Shown: piece after piece, positions 1-9,252 of the stretch
Layout: each line of letters starts with the position of its first letter
How positions within the stretch are numbered: the stretch's first letter is position 1
Source of the DNA: Muricoccus pecuniae
GTDB taxonomy: Bacteria > Pseudomonadota > Alphaproteobacteria > Acetobacterales > Acetobacteraceae
DNA: 64,000 nt
Reading direction: 5' to 3'
Assembly (NCBI RefSeq): GCF_014199205.1
Contig: NZ_JACIJD010000011.1
Coordinates: 115,173 to 179,172 of the forward strand
Made by a program: the position numbers and the translations under genes
Notes under the pieces: model-generated
What the model was told of the DNA's origin: nothing
The model's input: the letters and a program-made list of their open reading frames with translations, nothing else
The model's database searches: none

Positions 1-264
1 CCCGATATTGCCCCCGGCGCCCGGCCGGTTCTCCACCACGAAGTTCCCGCCCAGCCGCTGCTGGAGCGCCTCCCCGTAGATGCGCGTCATCACGTCGGTG
101 GAGCCGGCGGGCGGGAAGGGGACGATCAGCCGCACCGGCCGGTTCGGCCAGTCGCCTGATTGGGCCCCGGACTGGGCCCCAGACTGGGCCCCAGACTGGG
201 CCATGGAGGGGCGGATGACGAACGGGGCCAGCCCTGCCCCGAGGAGGGGACGGCGCGCGATCAT
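1..264 (-). CDS. Bug/TctC-family periplasmic substrate-binding protein, N-terminal part
   Basis: This is the first 88 codons of an extracytoplasmic solute receptor; the gene runs off the left edge. A Tat/Sec-like leader (MIARRP, then a hydrophobic stretch) is followed by four AQSG units. The Bug-family N-terminal signature comes next: DWPNRPVRLIVPF, PPAGSTDV and FVVENRPGAGGNIG. Family members bind small carboxylates in the periplasm for tripartite tricarboxylate transporters. The start is the ATG at 264. The (AQSG)4 linker between leader and mature domain comes from a 12-bp tandem repeat and is unusual. The ligand cannot be inferred. Confidence 0.85.
   Translation of the reverse strand, partial: MIARRPLLGAGLAPFVIRPSMAQSGAQSGAQSGAQSGDWPNRPVRLIVPFPPAGSTDVMTRIYGEALQQRLGGNFVVENRPGAGGNIG
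158..205. repeat. 12-bp tandem repeat, four units, coding for an AQSG linker
   Basis: Four consecutive 12-bp units of the form GACTGGGCCCCA, the outer two slightly diverged, sit inside the partial Bug gene. On the minus strand each gives the tetrapeptide AQSG. The unit length keeps the frame, so copy number can change without disrupting the gene. Confidence 0.9.
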
Positions 265-296
265 GACGATTCCTCGGTACCTGTTTTGCCGCCAGC

Positions 297-1094
297 CTAT
301 GGCCTGTCGGCCCTCACGCCAATCGGGGACGGTCCCAGCCCCTTCGTTCCGTAGGGCCGCTCCGGTGCCCTGAAGTGCAGGAACGCCGCGCAGGACATCG
401 CGCAGGCCAGGGAGAGAACGACGAGCTCGCCTCCGTCCTCGATGAAGCCGAAGACCCGGTCCACCTTCAGGTTGATCCGGCCGGCGATGGAGTGCAGCAG
501 GTCGATCGCGATCCCGAAGCCGCCGAGCACGATCAGGACGGCCACGAAGCTGGCCCCGATGATCCGGTGCCGCTGCGTCGACTTCGCGAAGCCCAGGCCG
601 AGCCCGCCTGCCACGAGGAGCCCCAACACGAGCAGGAACGCCATCTCCGAGAGCGCTTCGGGGGCGGATTCGAACAGCTGCCTGAGGCTCTGCAGGGAGG
701 GAGCAGCGAGCTCACCCACCTGTTCATGAAGCCGGAGCGCGTTGTCCAGCAGGGCGAGGGCGAAGGTTGCGGCAAGGGCGAGATAGACGGGCTGCCCGGT
801 CCGGCGGTGGCAGCCGAGGAGGAAGAGCGAGCAGGCGATCGTCTTGGCGTACTCGTACTGCTCCGCGAACCCGCCATCCTGCTCGATGCTGAAGCGCCGG
901 TCGCTGAATGCGCCGGACTGGCCAAGATACTCCTGCAGCACGTTCATCCCGTGCAGCAGCATGAACATGCCGTCGAGGGCGAGCAGGGAGCCGAGCAGGA
1001 GGGCGATGCCCGGGATTCCGAAGAACTGCCGCGGGACGGTGGTCAAACTGCCCCTCGGGAATGGTGCCCCCGCTGTCCCGTCTCTCGGTCGCAT
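297..1094 (-). CDS. hypothetical multi-pass membrane protein
   Basis: A 265-residue protein of unrecognised family. About six hydrophobic segments are visible: one near the N-terminus (PGIALLLGSLLALDGMF), a pair in the first third, one around LLVLGLLVAGG, one at FVAVLIVLGGFG and one near the C-terminus. Short charged loops lie between them. The ATG at 1094 is preferred over the TTG two codons upstream because AGGGA lies about nine bases before it. It lies between the truncated Bug gene and hemF on the same strand but shows no functional link to either. Confidence 0.7.
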   Translation of the reverse strand: MRPRDGTAGAPFPRGSLTTVPRQFFGIPGIALLLGSLLALDGMFMLLHGMNVLQEYLGQSGAFSDRRFSIEQDGGFAEQYEYAKTIACSLFLLGCHRRTGQPVYLALAATFALALLDNALRLHEQVGELAAPSLQSLRQLFESAPEALSEMAFLLVLGLLVAGGLGLGFAKSTQRHRIIGASFVAVLIVLGGFGIAIDLLHSIAGRINLKVDRVFGFIEDGGELVVLSLACAMSCAAFLHFRAPERPYGTKGLGPSPIGVRADRP

Positions 1095-1233
1095 GAGCAA
1101 CGTTCCCTGCCGATTTCCGGAAACATAGATCGGCAGGCCGTCGGATCGTCATCAGAGCTTCATGATTTCGTAACTTTGATGAGGATCTCCCTCCTTGCCT
1201 GGGCGGAAAGGGGCGCTGGGGTGACGGCCCACC

Positions 1234-2148
1234 CTATGGCCAGCGCACCTCGGGCGGCATGGACATGAGGATCGCCTCCACATTGCCCCCGGTCCGCAGG
1301 CCGAAGAGCGTGCCGCGGTCGTGCAGGAGGTTGAACTCGACGTAGCGGCCGCGGCGGATGAGCTGCGCCTCCCGCTCCGCCTCCGTCCAGGGCTCGTGCA
1401 TGCGGCGGCGGACGATGGCGGGATAGGACTCCAGGAAGGCCTCGCCCACGTCGCGGGTGAAGGCGAAGTGGTCCGCCAGCCGCGCCCCGTCCGGCTCGTC
1501 CCGGCCGAGCCAGTCGTAGAAGATGCCGCCCAGCCCCCGCGGCTCCCCCCGGTGGGGGAGGAAGAAGTACTCGTCGCACCATTTCTTGAAGCGGGGGTAG
1601 TAGCCGGGGTCGTGCCGGTCGCAGGCCGCGCGGAAGGCAGCGTGGAAGCCGGCCGCGTCCTCCTGCGCCTCCGGGCTGTCCGGGAACATGGGCGTCAGGT
1701 CGCCGCCCCCGCCGAACCAGCTCCGCCGCGTGGTGATGAAGCGGGTGTTCATATGGGCCGCCGGCACAAGGGGCGAGCGCATATGGGCGACGAGCGAGAC
1801 GCCGGTGGCGAGGAATCGGGGGTCCTCCTCCGCCCCGGGGATCTGGCGGCGGAACTCCGGGCTGAACTCGCCCCAGACGGTGGAGACGTTGACCCCCACC
1901 TTCTCGAAGACCCGCCCCTTCATCACCGACATCACGCCGCCCCCGCCCTCCGGGCGCTCCCAGGGCGTGCGGAGGAAGCGGCCGGGCGGGAGGGCGGCGT
2001 GCGGGCCGGCCGTGCCCTCGTCCTCGATCGCCTCGAAGGCGGCGCAGAGCCGGTCCCGCAGCCCCTCGAACCAGGCGCGGGCGGGGACGGCCCAGGGGCT
2101 GTCGGAGGGGGCGGCCGGAGGGTGGTCCGGGGTCGGGCTCTGTGTCAT
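1234..2148 (-). CDS. hemF: oxygen-dependent coproporphyrinogen III oxidase
   Basis: A 304-residue enzyme that converts coproporphyrinogen III to protoporphyrinogen IX with O2, in cytoplasmic heme synthesis. Family motifs are clear: [13 protein letters not shown] near residue 85, AAHMNTRF near 130, [11 protein letters not shown] near 145, and a C-terminal block with [18 protein letters not shown] and ILMSMPP. Length matches the family. The gene is divergent from petABC, so heme synthesis and a heme-protein operon share one intergenic region. The oxygen-dependent form fits an aerobic organism. Confidence 0.97.
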   Translation of the reverse strand: MTQSPTPDHPPAAPSDSPWAVPARAWFEGLRDRLCAAFEAIEDEGTAGPHAALPPGRFLRTPWERPEGGGGVMSVMKGRVFEKVGVNVSTVWGEFSPEFRRQIPGAEEDPRFLATGVSLVAHMRSPLVPAAHMNTRFITTRRSWFGGGGDLTPMFPDSPEAQEDAAGFHAAFRAACDRHDPGYYPRFKKWCDEYFFLPHRGEPRGLGGIFYDWLGRDEPDGARLADHFAFTRDVGEAFLESYPAIVRRRMHEPWTEAEREAQLIRRGRYVEFNLLHDRGTLFGLRTGGNVEAILMSMPPEVRWP

Positions 2149-2183
2149 TCGCGCCTATCGAGGGGTTGCGGCCGGGGGCGCCG

Positions 2184-2211
2184 TTGCCACCCCGCGTTCC
2201 GCACCTTTATA
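2184..2211 (+). promoter_or_regulatory. candidate sigma70-type promoter for petABC
   Basis: A TTGCCA hexamer at 2184-2189 and a TTTATA hexamer at 2206-2211 are separated by 16 bases. They lie in the hemF/petA intergenic region, about 160 bases before the petA start. The AT-rich -10 stands out in very GC-rich surroundings. This is a pattern match only. Confidence 0.35.
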
Positions 2212-2369
2212 TGGCCCCATCACCGGTCTGGCACCGCGCGTTCCCGCGCGTCCGGCCCGCGCCCCGCCCACCCGGCCGCAAGCCGGTCCCGCGGGGGAGG
2301 ATGCAACGGCCCCTTCGGGCGCCCCGCACGGCGCATGGGATGGGGACGGAGAACAGGACGAGCGATCGA

Positions 2370-2978
2370 ATGGCCGATGTGCTGGCTAACCCGCCGAAGA
2401 CGAGCCCCGCGGAATCCGGGCCCCGCCACGCCGACCCTGTCGGCACGGAGCACGGGGAAGGCCCGGTCCGGCGCGACTTCCTGAAACTTGCCGCCGGCTC
2501 CTTCGCGGCGGTCGGAGTCGGCGTGGTCGCCTGGCCCTTCATCAACTCGATGAACCCGAGCCAGGACGTGCTGGCGCTCGCCAGCACCGATGTGGAGCTG
2601 GGCCCGATCGCCGAGGGGCAGGCCGTGACGGTGATGTGGCGCGGCAAGCCCGTCTTCGTCCGCCGCCGCACCGCGCAGGAGATCCAGGAGGCCCGCGCCG
2701 TCCCGGTCGGAGAGCTGCGCGACCCCGCGACCGACCAGTCCCGCGTGAAGCAGGGCAAGGACCAGTGGCTCGTGGTGCTCGGCGTCTGCACCCATCTCGG
2801 CTGCGTGCCGCTCGGCCAGAAGCCGACGGACGACCGCGGCGCCTATGGCGGCTGGTTCTGCCCCTGCCACGGCAGCCACTACGACACGGCCGGCCGCGTC
2901 CGCCGCGGCCCGGCGCCGACCAATCTCGCCATCCCCGATTACACCTTCACCTCTGACACCCGCATCCGGGTCGGCTGA
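2370..2978 (+). CDS. petA: ubiquinol-cytochrome c reductase Rieske iron-sulfur subunit
   Basis: A 202-residue Rieske protein of the cytochrome bc1 complex; it passes electrons from ubiquinol to cytochrome c1. A twin-arginine motif RRDFLK at residues 34-39 precedes a single membrane anchor (about 41-58). The 2Fe-2S ligands are in the boxes CTHLGC (C140, H142) and CPCHGSH (C164, H167), with the disulfide cysteines C145 and C166. I chose the ATG at 2370, which has AGGACGAG upstream; an in-frame ATG at 2340 is the alternative, and the frame is open back to 2142 overlapping hemF. First gene of petABC, 13 bases before petB. Confidence 0.96.
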   Translation: MADVLANPPKTSPAESGPRHADPVGTEHGEGPVRRDFLKLAAGSFAAVGVGVVAWPFINSMNPSQDVLALASTDVELGPIAEGQAVTVMWRGKPVFVRRRTAQEIQEARAVPVGELRDPATDQSRVKQGKDQWLVVLGVCTHLGCVPLGQKPTDDRGAYGGWFCPCHGSHYDTAGRVRRGPAPTNLAIPDYTFTSDTRIRVG

Positions 2979-2991
2979 GGAGCCGAAAGCA

Positions 2992-4269
2992 ATGGCCGAA
3001 GGCCTCCACAACTCAGACGTCAAGAACCCCGTCCTGCGCTGGGTCGACCAGCGCCTGCCCATCATCTCGATGGTCCAACGGGAATACGGCACCTTCCCGA
3101 CGCCCCGGAACTTCAACTACTTCTGGAACTTCGGCGCGCTCGCGATGATCACCCTGGCGATCATGATCGCCACGGGCATCACCCTTTCCATGCAGTACGC
3201 GGCCAATACCGGCCTCGCCTTCGACTCCGTCGAGCGCATCATGCGCGACGTGAACTACGGCTGGCTGCTGCGCTACGCCCACGCCAACGGGGCGTCGATG
3301 TTCTTCATCGTCGTCTACATCCACATCTGGCGGAACCTGTTCTACGGTTCCTACAAGACGCCGCGCGAGCTGCTCTTCATGATCGGCGTGGTGATCTTCA
3401 TCCTCATGATGGCGACCGCCTTCATGGGCTACGTGCTTCCCTGGGGGCAGATGTCCTTCTGGGGCGCGACGGTGATCACCAACCTGTTCTCCGCCTTCCC
3501 CGTGGTCGGCCAGCACATCGTGACCTGGCTCTGGGGCGGCTTCTCCGTGGACAACCCCACGCTGAACCGCTTCTTCTCCCTCCACTACCTCCTGCCCTTC
3601 GTCATCGCCGGCGTGGTGTTCCTCCATATCGCGGCGCTGCACATCGTGGGCTCCAACAACCCGCTGGGCATCGAGCCGAAGGGCCCGAAGGACACCGTTC
3701 CCTTTCATCCCTACTACACGCTGAAGGACAGCGTCGGGATCGTCGTCTACTTCCTCGTTTTCGCGCTGCTGGTCTTCTTTGCGCCGAACATGCTCGGCCA
3801 CCCCGACAACTACATCCCGGCCAACCCGCTGGTGACGCCGGCCCATATCGTGCCGGAGTGGTACTTCCTGCCCTTCTACGCGGTGCTCCGCGCGGTGCCG
3901 AACAAGCTCGGCGGCGTGGTGCTGATGGGCGGCGCGCTGGTGATCCTCTTCGCCCTGCCCTGGCTGGACAGCTCGCCGGTGCGCTCCATGCGCTTCCGCC
4001 CGATCGCGAAGTGGGTCTTCCTGCTCTGGACGGTGAACTTCTTCATCCTGGGCTGGGTGGGCGGCAAGCCGGCCGAGCAGCCCTACATCCTGATCGCCCA
4101 GATCTGCACCGCCTACTACTTCGCCTACTTCCTCGTGCTTCTGCCGCTGCTGGCGAAGTTCGAGCGCCCGTTGCCCCTGCCCGAAAGCATCGCCCAGGCG
4201 GTGCTTGGGCGCCGGGGCGGCGGTCCCCTGCCTGCCGGCGCTACCGCCAAGCCGATGGAGAAGGCGTGA
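2992..4269 (+). CDS. petB: cytochrome b of the bc1 complex
   Basis: A 425-residue integral membrane subunit that holds both b hemes and the Qo and Qi quinone sites. Typical features are the N-terminal NFNYFWNFG region, paired histidines in helices B and D (for example YAHANGAS and [10 protein letters not shown]), the Qo-site PEWYFLPFY motif near residue 285 and about eight hydrophobic helices. The start is the ATG after GAGGAGCC. The frame extends upstream into petA but the MAEG start gives the usual family N-terminus. The stop overlaps the petC start by one base (ATGA), indicating translational coupling. Confidence 0.97.
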   Translation: MAEGLHNSDVKNPVLRWVDQRLPIISMVQREYGTFPTPRNFNYFWNFGALAMITLAIMIATGITLSMQYAANTGLAFDSVERIMRDVNYGWLLRYAHANGASMFFIVVYIHIWRNLFYGSYKTPRELLFMIGVVIFILMMATAFMGYVLPWGQMSFWGATVITNLFSAFPVVGQHIVTWLWGGFSVDNPTLNRFFSLHYLLPFVIAGVVFLHIAALHIVGSNNPLGIEPKGPKDTVPFHPYYTLKDSVGIVVYFLVFALLVFFAPNMLGHPDNYIPANPLVTPAHIVPEWYFLPFYAVLRAVPNKLGGVVLMGGALVILFALPWLDSSPVRSMRFRPIAKWVFLLWTVNFFILGWVGGKPAEQPYILIAQICTAYYFAYFLVLLPLLAKFERPLPLPESIAQAVLGRRGGGPLPAGATAKPMEKA

Positions 4270-5063
4270 TGCGCCTCGGACTGACCTCGTTCCTGAAGGG
4301 GGCGGCCATCGCGGCCGCCCTCGCCCTCGCCCCGGCCGCCGTGGATGGCGGTGCGCGGGCGCAGGGTCACGACGTGATCCACTTGCCCGACACGAAGTTC
4401 ACCTTCGACGGCGTTTTTGGCACCTTCGACCGCGCCTCCGCCCAGCGGGGCTTCCAGGTCTACAAGGAGGTCTGCTCGGCCTGCCATTCCATGCGCCAGC
4501 TCTCCTACCGGCACCTGACCGGAATCGGGCTGAACGCGACGCAGGTCCAGGCGCTGGCCTCCCAGTTCCAGGTGCAGGACGGGCCGAACGACAACGGCGA
4601 GATGTTCGAGCGGCCCGCGCGCCCCTCGGACCGCTTCCGCCGGCCCTTCGCCAACGATGCCGCTGCCCGCGCCGCGAACAACGGCGCGCTGCCTCCCGAT
4701 CTTTCCGTGATGGTCAAGGCGCGTGAGGGCGGGGCGGACTACCTCCACGCCCTCCTCGTCGGCTACGAGGAGCCGCCGCCCGGCGTCACGGTCGCCAACG
4801 GGATGCACTACAACAAGTACTTCCCGGGCCATCAGATCGCCATGGCCGCGCCGCTGAACACCGATGGCCAGGTCACCTATGCCGACGGCACCAAGTCCAC
4901 GGTGGACCAGATGGCGACGGACGTGACCACCTTCCTCGCCTGGGCGGCCGAGCCGGAGCTGGAGCAGCGCCGCGCCCTGGGCGTCCGCATGGTCATCTTC
5001 CTGACCATCCTCGGCGGCCTTGCCTATGCGGTGAAGCGGAAGGTCTGGGCCAACCTGCACTGA
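4269..5063 (+). CDS. petC: cytochrome c1 of the bc1 complex
   Basis: A 264-residue c-type cytochrome. A cleavable signal peptide (residues 1 to about 32, ending GARAQG) is followed by the heme-binding CSACH at residues 69-73. The axial methionine is probably in HQIAMAAPL. A C-terminal membrane anchor (VIFLTILGGLAYAV) is followed by basic residues. It accepts electrons from the Rieske centre and passes them to soluble or membrane cytochrome c. It ends the petABC operon and is followed by strong hairpins. Confidence 0.96.
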   Translation: MRLGLTSFLKGAAIAAALALAPAAVDGGARAQGHDVIHLPDTKFTFDGVFGTFDRASAQRGFQVYKEVCSACHSMRQLSYRHLTGIGLNATQVQALASQFQVQDGPNDNGEMFERPARPSDRFRRPFANDAAARAANNGALPPDLSVMVKAREGGADYLHALLVGYEEPPPGVTVANGMHYNKYFPGHQIAMAAPLNTDGQVTYADGTKSTVDQMATDVTTFLAWAAEPELEQRRALGVRMVIFLTILGGLAYAVKRKVWANLH

Positions 5064-5108
5064 GAGTACGGCGCCGGGCCCCGTGCCCGGCGCAGCGAAG
5101 ACGCGGGA

Positions 5109-5142
5109 AGGCCCCGCCCCGGTGACGGGGCGGGGTCTTTTC
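5109..5142 (+). terminator. rho-independent terminator after petABC
   Basis: A GC-rich stem (GGCCCCGCCCC paired with GGGGCGGGGTC, short GTGA-type loop) is followed by TCTTTT. It lies 46 bases after the petC stop and is shared with the convergent GGDEF-EAL gene. A second hairpin with GCGCCGGGC arms lies just before it, at 5071-5093. Confidence 0.8.
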
Positions 5143-5145
5143 CAT

Positions 5146-6960
5146 TCAGGGGAGGACGGAGCTGGCCTGCTCCGCCAGCATCGCGCGCAGTCTGGCCGGC
5201 ATCGCGGTGGCTGCGGCCTCCAACTCCTCCCAGGGGAGGGGACGCGAGAGCAGGAAGCCCTGGGCCCGCTCCACCCCGAGCCGCGAGAGGACGGCGAGCT
5301 GCGCCGCGTCCTCCACCCCCTCCGCCACGGCCGGGATGGAGAAGGCCTGCGCCATGTCGGCGACCGCCTCCATCAGGGCGAGCCCCTGGGCCCCGTCCGC
5401 GCAGCCCGTGACGAGCGATCGGTCGATCTTGATGGCGTGGAAGGGGTAATCGCGCAGCCGCGCCAGCGTGCCGTGCCCGCCGCCGAAGTCATCGAGCACC
5501 ACGCGCACGCCGAGCCTAGCCAGGCCGTGCATGTTGGCGAGCGCGGCTTCTGCATCCCCCACCAGCGAGCTCTCCGTCATCTCGATGACGAGGCACTCCC
5601 CGGTCAGGCCGTGCTCCCGCAGGGCGGCGGCGACCTCGGCATCGAAGCCCGGCACGCCGAAGGTGCTGGCCGAGGCGTTCACCGCGACGGGGCAGGGGGC
5701 GTCGCCGCGCGCGAGCAGGCGGCAGGTCTCGCCCAGCACCCAGCGGTCGAGCGCGCCGGAATAGCCGAGGCCCTCGATCACCGGCAGCAGCTCGGAGGGG
5801 CGGAGGCAGAAGCCGTTCTCGGTGCGCCAGCGCAGCAGCGCCTCCGCCGAGGTCACCTCGCCCGTGGAAAGGCTCGCGATCGGCTGGAAGGCGAGGTGGA
5901 AGGGCGCGATGCCGCCGGGGGCGAAGGCCTCGCGCAGGCGCGCCTCCAGCGCCGCGCGCCCGAGCGCCTCGCCTTCGGCCGCGGTGCCGGCGGCGTGGGT
6001 GATGCCCCGCCCCGCCCGCTTCGCCGCATAGAGCGCGGCATCCGCCCGCTCCATCAGCGCGGGCAGGTCGGCCGCGTGCCAGGGCATGGCCGCGAAGCCG
6101 ATGGAGGCGCGGAGCGTGAGGCTGGAGCCGTTCAGCACGAAGCTCTCGGCAAGGGCGGCGTGGATGCGCGCGGCGAGCCCGATCCCCGCCGCGGGCCGCT
6201 CGATGCCGCGCGTCACCACCAGGAACTCGTCCCCGCCGAGCCGCACGACGGCATCCCCGGGGCGCACCGTCCGCCGGAGCCGGGAGGCGACCTCCACCAG
6301 CACCCGGTCGCCGCCGGCATGGCCGTAGGTGTCGTTGATCGGCTTGAAGCCGTCGAGGTCGATCATCAGCAGGCCGAGGTTGCGCGGGTCGTCCGCAGCC
6401 AGCATCTCCTCCAGCGCCATGCGGTTGAGGGCGCCGGTCAGGGAATCGGTCCGCGCCGCGCGATGCACCTCGCGCGTCGCGTGGCGGAGCGACAGGGCGG
6501 CCGAGATCCCGCGCGCGAGGTCCTGCAGCCGCGCCGCCTGCGCGGGCGCGAGGCTGCGCGGCACCCTGTCCAGCACGCCGAGCGTCCCGATGACGCCGCC
6601 CCGCGGGCCGCGCAGCGGAGCGCCGGCATAGAAGCGCAGGCCGGGATCGCCGGCGACGAGCGGGTTGGACCGGAAGCGCGGGTCGGCGGCGAGGTCGGGC
6701 ACCACCATCACCTCATCGGGCCGCTGGATGGCGTAGGTGCAGGGCGCCAGCCCGCGCGGCACCGGGCTCGCCTTCAGCCCCTGCGCCGCCCGGAAGAACT
6801 GCTCGCGCTCGCCGACGAGCGACACGCCGGAGACGGGAACGCCGAGCAGGTCGCTCGCGACGCGCAGGAGGGCGCCGAGCAGCTCGTCCGCGGCCCCGTC
6901 GGGAAGGCTCGCTTCCGTCACGTCGGCCAGCCGCTCCGCCTCCTCGGCGGGATTTGACAC
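5146..6960 (-). CDS. GAF-GGDEF-EAL cyclic-di-GMP signalling protein
   Basis: A 604-residue soluble protein with no membrane segment. Residues ~20-165 look like a GAF sensor domain. Residues ~175-325 are a GGDEF domain with an intact RLGGDEF active-site loop. Residues ~335-590 are an EAL domain: EALLRW, the glutamate in EMTES, DDFG, IKIDRS and AEGVE are all present, so phosphodiesterase activity is possible. Loop 6 reads DDFGGGHGTL instead of the usual DFGTGYSSL. The start is a GTG. It is convergent with petC and divergent from the MTA phosphorylase gene. Confidence 0.92.
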   Translation of the reverse strand: MSNPAEEAERLADVTEASLPDGAADELLGALLRVASDLLGVPVSGVSLVGEREQFFRAAQGLKASPVPRGLAPCTYAIQRPDEVMVVPDLAADPRFRSNPLVAGDPGLRFYAGAPLRGPRGGVIGTLGVLDRVPRSLAPAQAARLQDLARGISAALSLRHATREVHRAARTDSLTGALNRMALEEMLAADDPRNLGLLMIDLDGFKPINDTYGHAGGDRVLVEVASRLRRTVRPGDAVVRLGGDEFLVVTRGIERPAAGIGLAARIHAALAESFVLNGSSLTLRASIGFAAMPWHAADLPALMERADAALYAAKRAGRGITHAAGTAAEGEALGRAALEARLREAFAPGGIAPFHLAFQPIASLSTGEVTSAEALLRWRTENGFCLRPSELLPVIEGLGYSGALDRWVLGETCRLLARGDAPCPVAVNASASTFGVPGFDAEVAAALREHGLTGECLVIEMTESSLVGDAEAALANMHGLARLGVRVVLDDFGGGHGTLARLRDYPFHAIKIDRSLVTGCADGAQGLALMEAVADMAQAFSIPAVAEGVEDAAQLAVLSRLGVERAQGFLLSRPLPWEELEAAATAMPARLRAMLAEQASSVLP

Positions 6961-7111
6961 GGTGTTCAGGCGTCATCTCCCTGCCCGGGACGGTTTGACA
7001 AGATTACAACCAAGGGTTGCTCCGCGGCAATCTCGTGCCGGGCGGTGCCCTGGTGCGGCCCCGCGTTCCCAGCTAGAGCGAATGCCTCCTCGCCACATAT
7101 GGGAGCGCGCG

Positions 7112-7999
7112 ATGTCCGACCAGATCACCCCCGTCATCGGCCTGATCGGCGGCTCGGGACTCTATGACATCGAGGGGCTGGAGGACCGGCGCTGGGAGCG
7201 CGTGGAGAGCCCCTGGGGCGAGGCGTCGGACGAGTTGCTCTTCGGCACGCTGGCCGGCGTGCGCTGCGTCTTCCTGCCGCGCCACGGCCGCGGCCACCGC
7301 GTGCCGCCGAGCGAACTGAACTACCGCGCGAACATTGACGTGATGAAGCGCGCGGGCTGCACGGAGATCCTCTCCCTCTCCGCCGTCGGCAGCCTGAACG
7401 GCGACCTGCCGCCCGGCACCTTCGTCATCGTCGACCAGTTCATCGACCGCACCTTCGCGCGCAAGAAGAGCTTCTTCGAGACGGGCTGCGTCGCGCATGT
7501 CTCCATGGCGCACCCGCTCTGCACGCGCCTTGGCGACGCGCTGGAGGAGGCGGCGCGCGGGATCGGGCTGAAGCACAGGCGCGGCGGCACCTATCTCGTG
7601 ATGGAGGGGCCGCAGTTCAGCACGAAGGCGGAGAGCGAGCTCTACCGCGCCTGGGGCTGCGACGTGATCGGCATGACGAACATGCCCGAGGCGAAGCTCG
7701 CCCGGGAGGCGGAGCTCTGCTACGCGACCGTCGCCATGGTCACGGACTACGACTGCTGGCACCCCGACCACGACCACGTCACGGTGGACGCCGTGGTGAA
7801 GGTGCTGCTGGAGAATGCGGGTCACGCGAAGGACCTCGTGCGCGCGGTGGTGCCCGCCCTCGGCCGCCCGCGCGGCCCCTGCCCGCAGGGCTGCGACCGC
7901 GCGCTGGACGCGGCCATCGTCACCCCGCCGGAGAAGCGCGACCCCGCGCTGATGGCGAAGCTGGACGCGGTCGCCGGCCGGGTGCTCCGCGCCGGCTGA
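7112..7999 (+). CDS. mtnP: S-methyl-5'-thioadenosine phosphorylase
   Basis: A 295-residue purine nucleoside phosphorylase-family enzyme that cleaves methylthioadenosine with phosphate to adenine and methylthioribose 1-phosphate (methionine salvage). Motifs: IGGSGLYDIEGL at the N-terminus, FLPRHGRGH near residue 50, YRANIDVMK, MEGPQFSTKAES and the substrate-contacting IGMTNMPEAKLAREAE. The ATG at 7112 has GGGAG eight bases upstream. The gene appears single, between two reverse-strand genes. Confidence 0.93.
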   Translation: MSDQITPVIGLIGGSGLYDIEGLEDRRWERVESPWGEASDELLFGTLAGVRCVFLPRHGRGHRVPPSELNYRANIDVMKRAGCTEILSLSAVGSLNGDLPPGTFVIVDQFIDRTFARKKSFFETGCVAHVSMAHPLCTRLGDALEEAARGIGLKHRRGGTYLVMEGPQFSTKAESELYRAWGCDVIGMTNMPEAKLAREAELCYATVAMVTDYDCWHPDHDHVTVDAVVKVLLENAGHAKDLVRAVVPALGRPRGPCPQGCDRALDAAIVTPPEKRDPALMAKLDAVAGRVLRAG

Positions 8000-8031
8000 G
8001 GCGGCTCCCTGATGCGGCGGGCGCCGCGGCG

Positions 8032-8220
8032 TCAGCCGCGCGGGTTGCCGTCCCACCCGCGGGCGCGCCGGCGGCGGCCGATGATGAGGGCGACGACCGC
8101 CGCGAGCGCGAGCAGCACCACCATCACCACCGGCGGCTCGGAGGAGCTGTCCGGCCAGATGTAGGGGATCGCCAGGAGCAGGACGAGGAAGACAAGGATG
8201 CTGCCGACGGTCTGGACCAT
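8032..8220 (-). CDS. small hypothetical membrane protein
   Basis: A 62-residue protein with two hydrophobic segments (SILVFLVLLLAIPYIW and VVMVVLLALAAVVALIIG) separated by an acidic loop, then an arginine-rich tail, giving a predicted hairpin membrane topology with a basic cytoplasmic end. No family recognised. It lies 33 bases downstream of the dienelactone hydrolase gene on the same strand, so it may be co-transcribed. Confidence 0.6.
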   Translation of the reverse strand: MVQTVGSILVFLVLLLAIPYIWPDSSSEPPVVMVVLLALAAVVALIIGRRRRARGWDGNPRG

Positions 8221-8253
8221 GACGCCCTCCTCCTGCCGCGCCGCTCCCCCCGC

Positions 8254-8916
8254 CTAGCCGAGGCGGGCCGAGAGGAAGGCGAGCGCGCGTTCCTCGGCCA
8301 GCGCCGTCGCGGCGGGATCGTGGCTCGACCGATCCTCGCAGGCGAAGCCGTGCCCGGCGCCGGGATAGACATGGATCTCCACCCCCGGCTGCGCCACCCG
8401 GATCAGCTCCACATCCGGCAGGGGAATGCCCTTGTCCTCCGCGCCGAAATGGAGCTGGACGGGGCAGTTCGGCACCTCCTCCCGCGTCGCGGCGATGCCG
8501 CCGCCGTAATAGCCTACCGCCGCGCCGAAGCTGGTCGAGCGGGTGGCGCCCCACCAGGCAATCGTGCCGCCCCAGCAGTAGCCGATGATCCCGCGCGCCG
8601 CGCCCGGCGGCAGCGCCGCCGAGGCCGCCTCGACGTCGCGCATCACGGCATCGTCGGGGACCTTCTTGCGGAGCGCGAGGCCGCGGTCGCGGTCGGTGGC
8701 CTCATAGCCCAGCTCCACGTCGCGCTCCGCGCGGTCGAACAGCGCGGGCGTGATCACGGCCCAGCCGAGGCTGCCGAGATGGTCGGAGAGGCGGCGCATA
8801 TGCGCGTTCACGCCGAAGATCTCCTGCACCACGACGAGCGCGCGGCGCGCATCCGCCGGCCCCGCCCGCCAGGCCGAGAGCCGGTGGCCGTCCGCCGCCG
8901 TCAGTTCGATCCTCAT
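8254..8916 (-). CDS. dienelactone hydrolase-family protein
   Basis: A 220-residue alpha/beta hydrolase. The nucleophile motif GYCWGG carries the cysteine typical of dienelactone hydrolases; the acid is probably the aspartate in FGAEDKGIP and the base the histidine in GAGHGFA. Family members hydrolyse dienelactones in chlorocatechol degradation, but many homologues have other ester or lactone substrates, so the physiological substrate is unknown. The ATG at 8916 is chosen over one six codons upstream because GGGGGA precedes it at a suitable distance. Confidence 0.88.
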   Translation of the reverse strand: MRIELTAADGHRLSAWRAGPADARRALVVVQEIFGVNAHMRRLSDHLGSLGWAVITPALFDRAERDVELGYEATDRDRGLALRKKVPDDAVMRDVEAASAALPPGAARGIIGYCWGGTIAWWGATRSTSFGAAVGYYGGGIAATREEVPNCPVQLHFGAEDKGIPLPDVELIRVAQPGVEIHVYPGAGHGFACEDRSSHDPAATALAEERALAFLSARLG

Positions 8917-8954
8917 CGCTGTTCCCCCACCCATCCAGGCTGTATCGTGCGGTC

Positions 8955-9161
8955 ATGGCCGAGATCGTCAACCTGAACCGTGTGCGGAAGGCACGCGAGC
9001 GCGCGGAGGCCGAGGCGCGCGCCGCGGCGAACCGCGCCGCCCACGGTCGCAGCAAGGCGGAGCGGGAGCGGGACGCCAGGGCGAAGGCCCAGCGCGACGC
9101 CCTGCTGGACGGCGCGCGGCTCGCCCCGCCCGGAAACGGGAAGGGTTCCGAGAAGCGCTGA
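8955..9161 (+). CDS. DUF4169 family protein
   Basis: A 68-residue, highly charged, probably helical protein. The N-terminus [20 protein letters not shown] and the central [12 protein letters not shown] match the small alphaproteobacterial DUF4169 family as I remember it. Function unknown; the abundance of Arg and Lys hints at nucleic-acid or ribosome association, which is inference. It is divergent from the dienelactone hydrolase gene. Confidence 0.82.
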   Translation: MAEIVNLNRVRKARERAEAEARAAANRAAHGRSKAERERDARAKAQRDALLDGARLAPPGNGKGSEKR

Positions 9162-9252
9162 CGCTGCCTGGACCGGCGCATTAGAGAACAATTCACGCCC
9201 TTGTGACCATGATCGCCGCCGAGTAGCGATCGAGGGATCAGGGGTTAAAAGG

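Noticed and set aside
2142..2369. N-terminal extension of the Rieske protein to 2142
   Set aside because: The added residues are Pro/Arg-rich and overlap hemF; the twin-arginine anchor and ribosome site fit a start at 2370 (or 2340).
5083..6957. 624-codon plus-strand frame opposite the GAF-GGDEF-EAL gene
   Set aside because: Antisense shadow; the opposite strand has intact GGDEF and EAL motifs.
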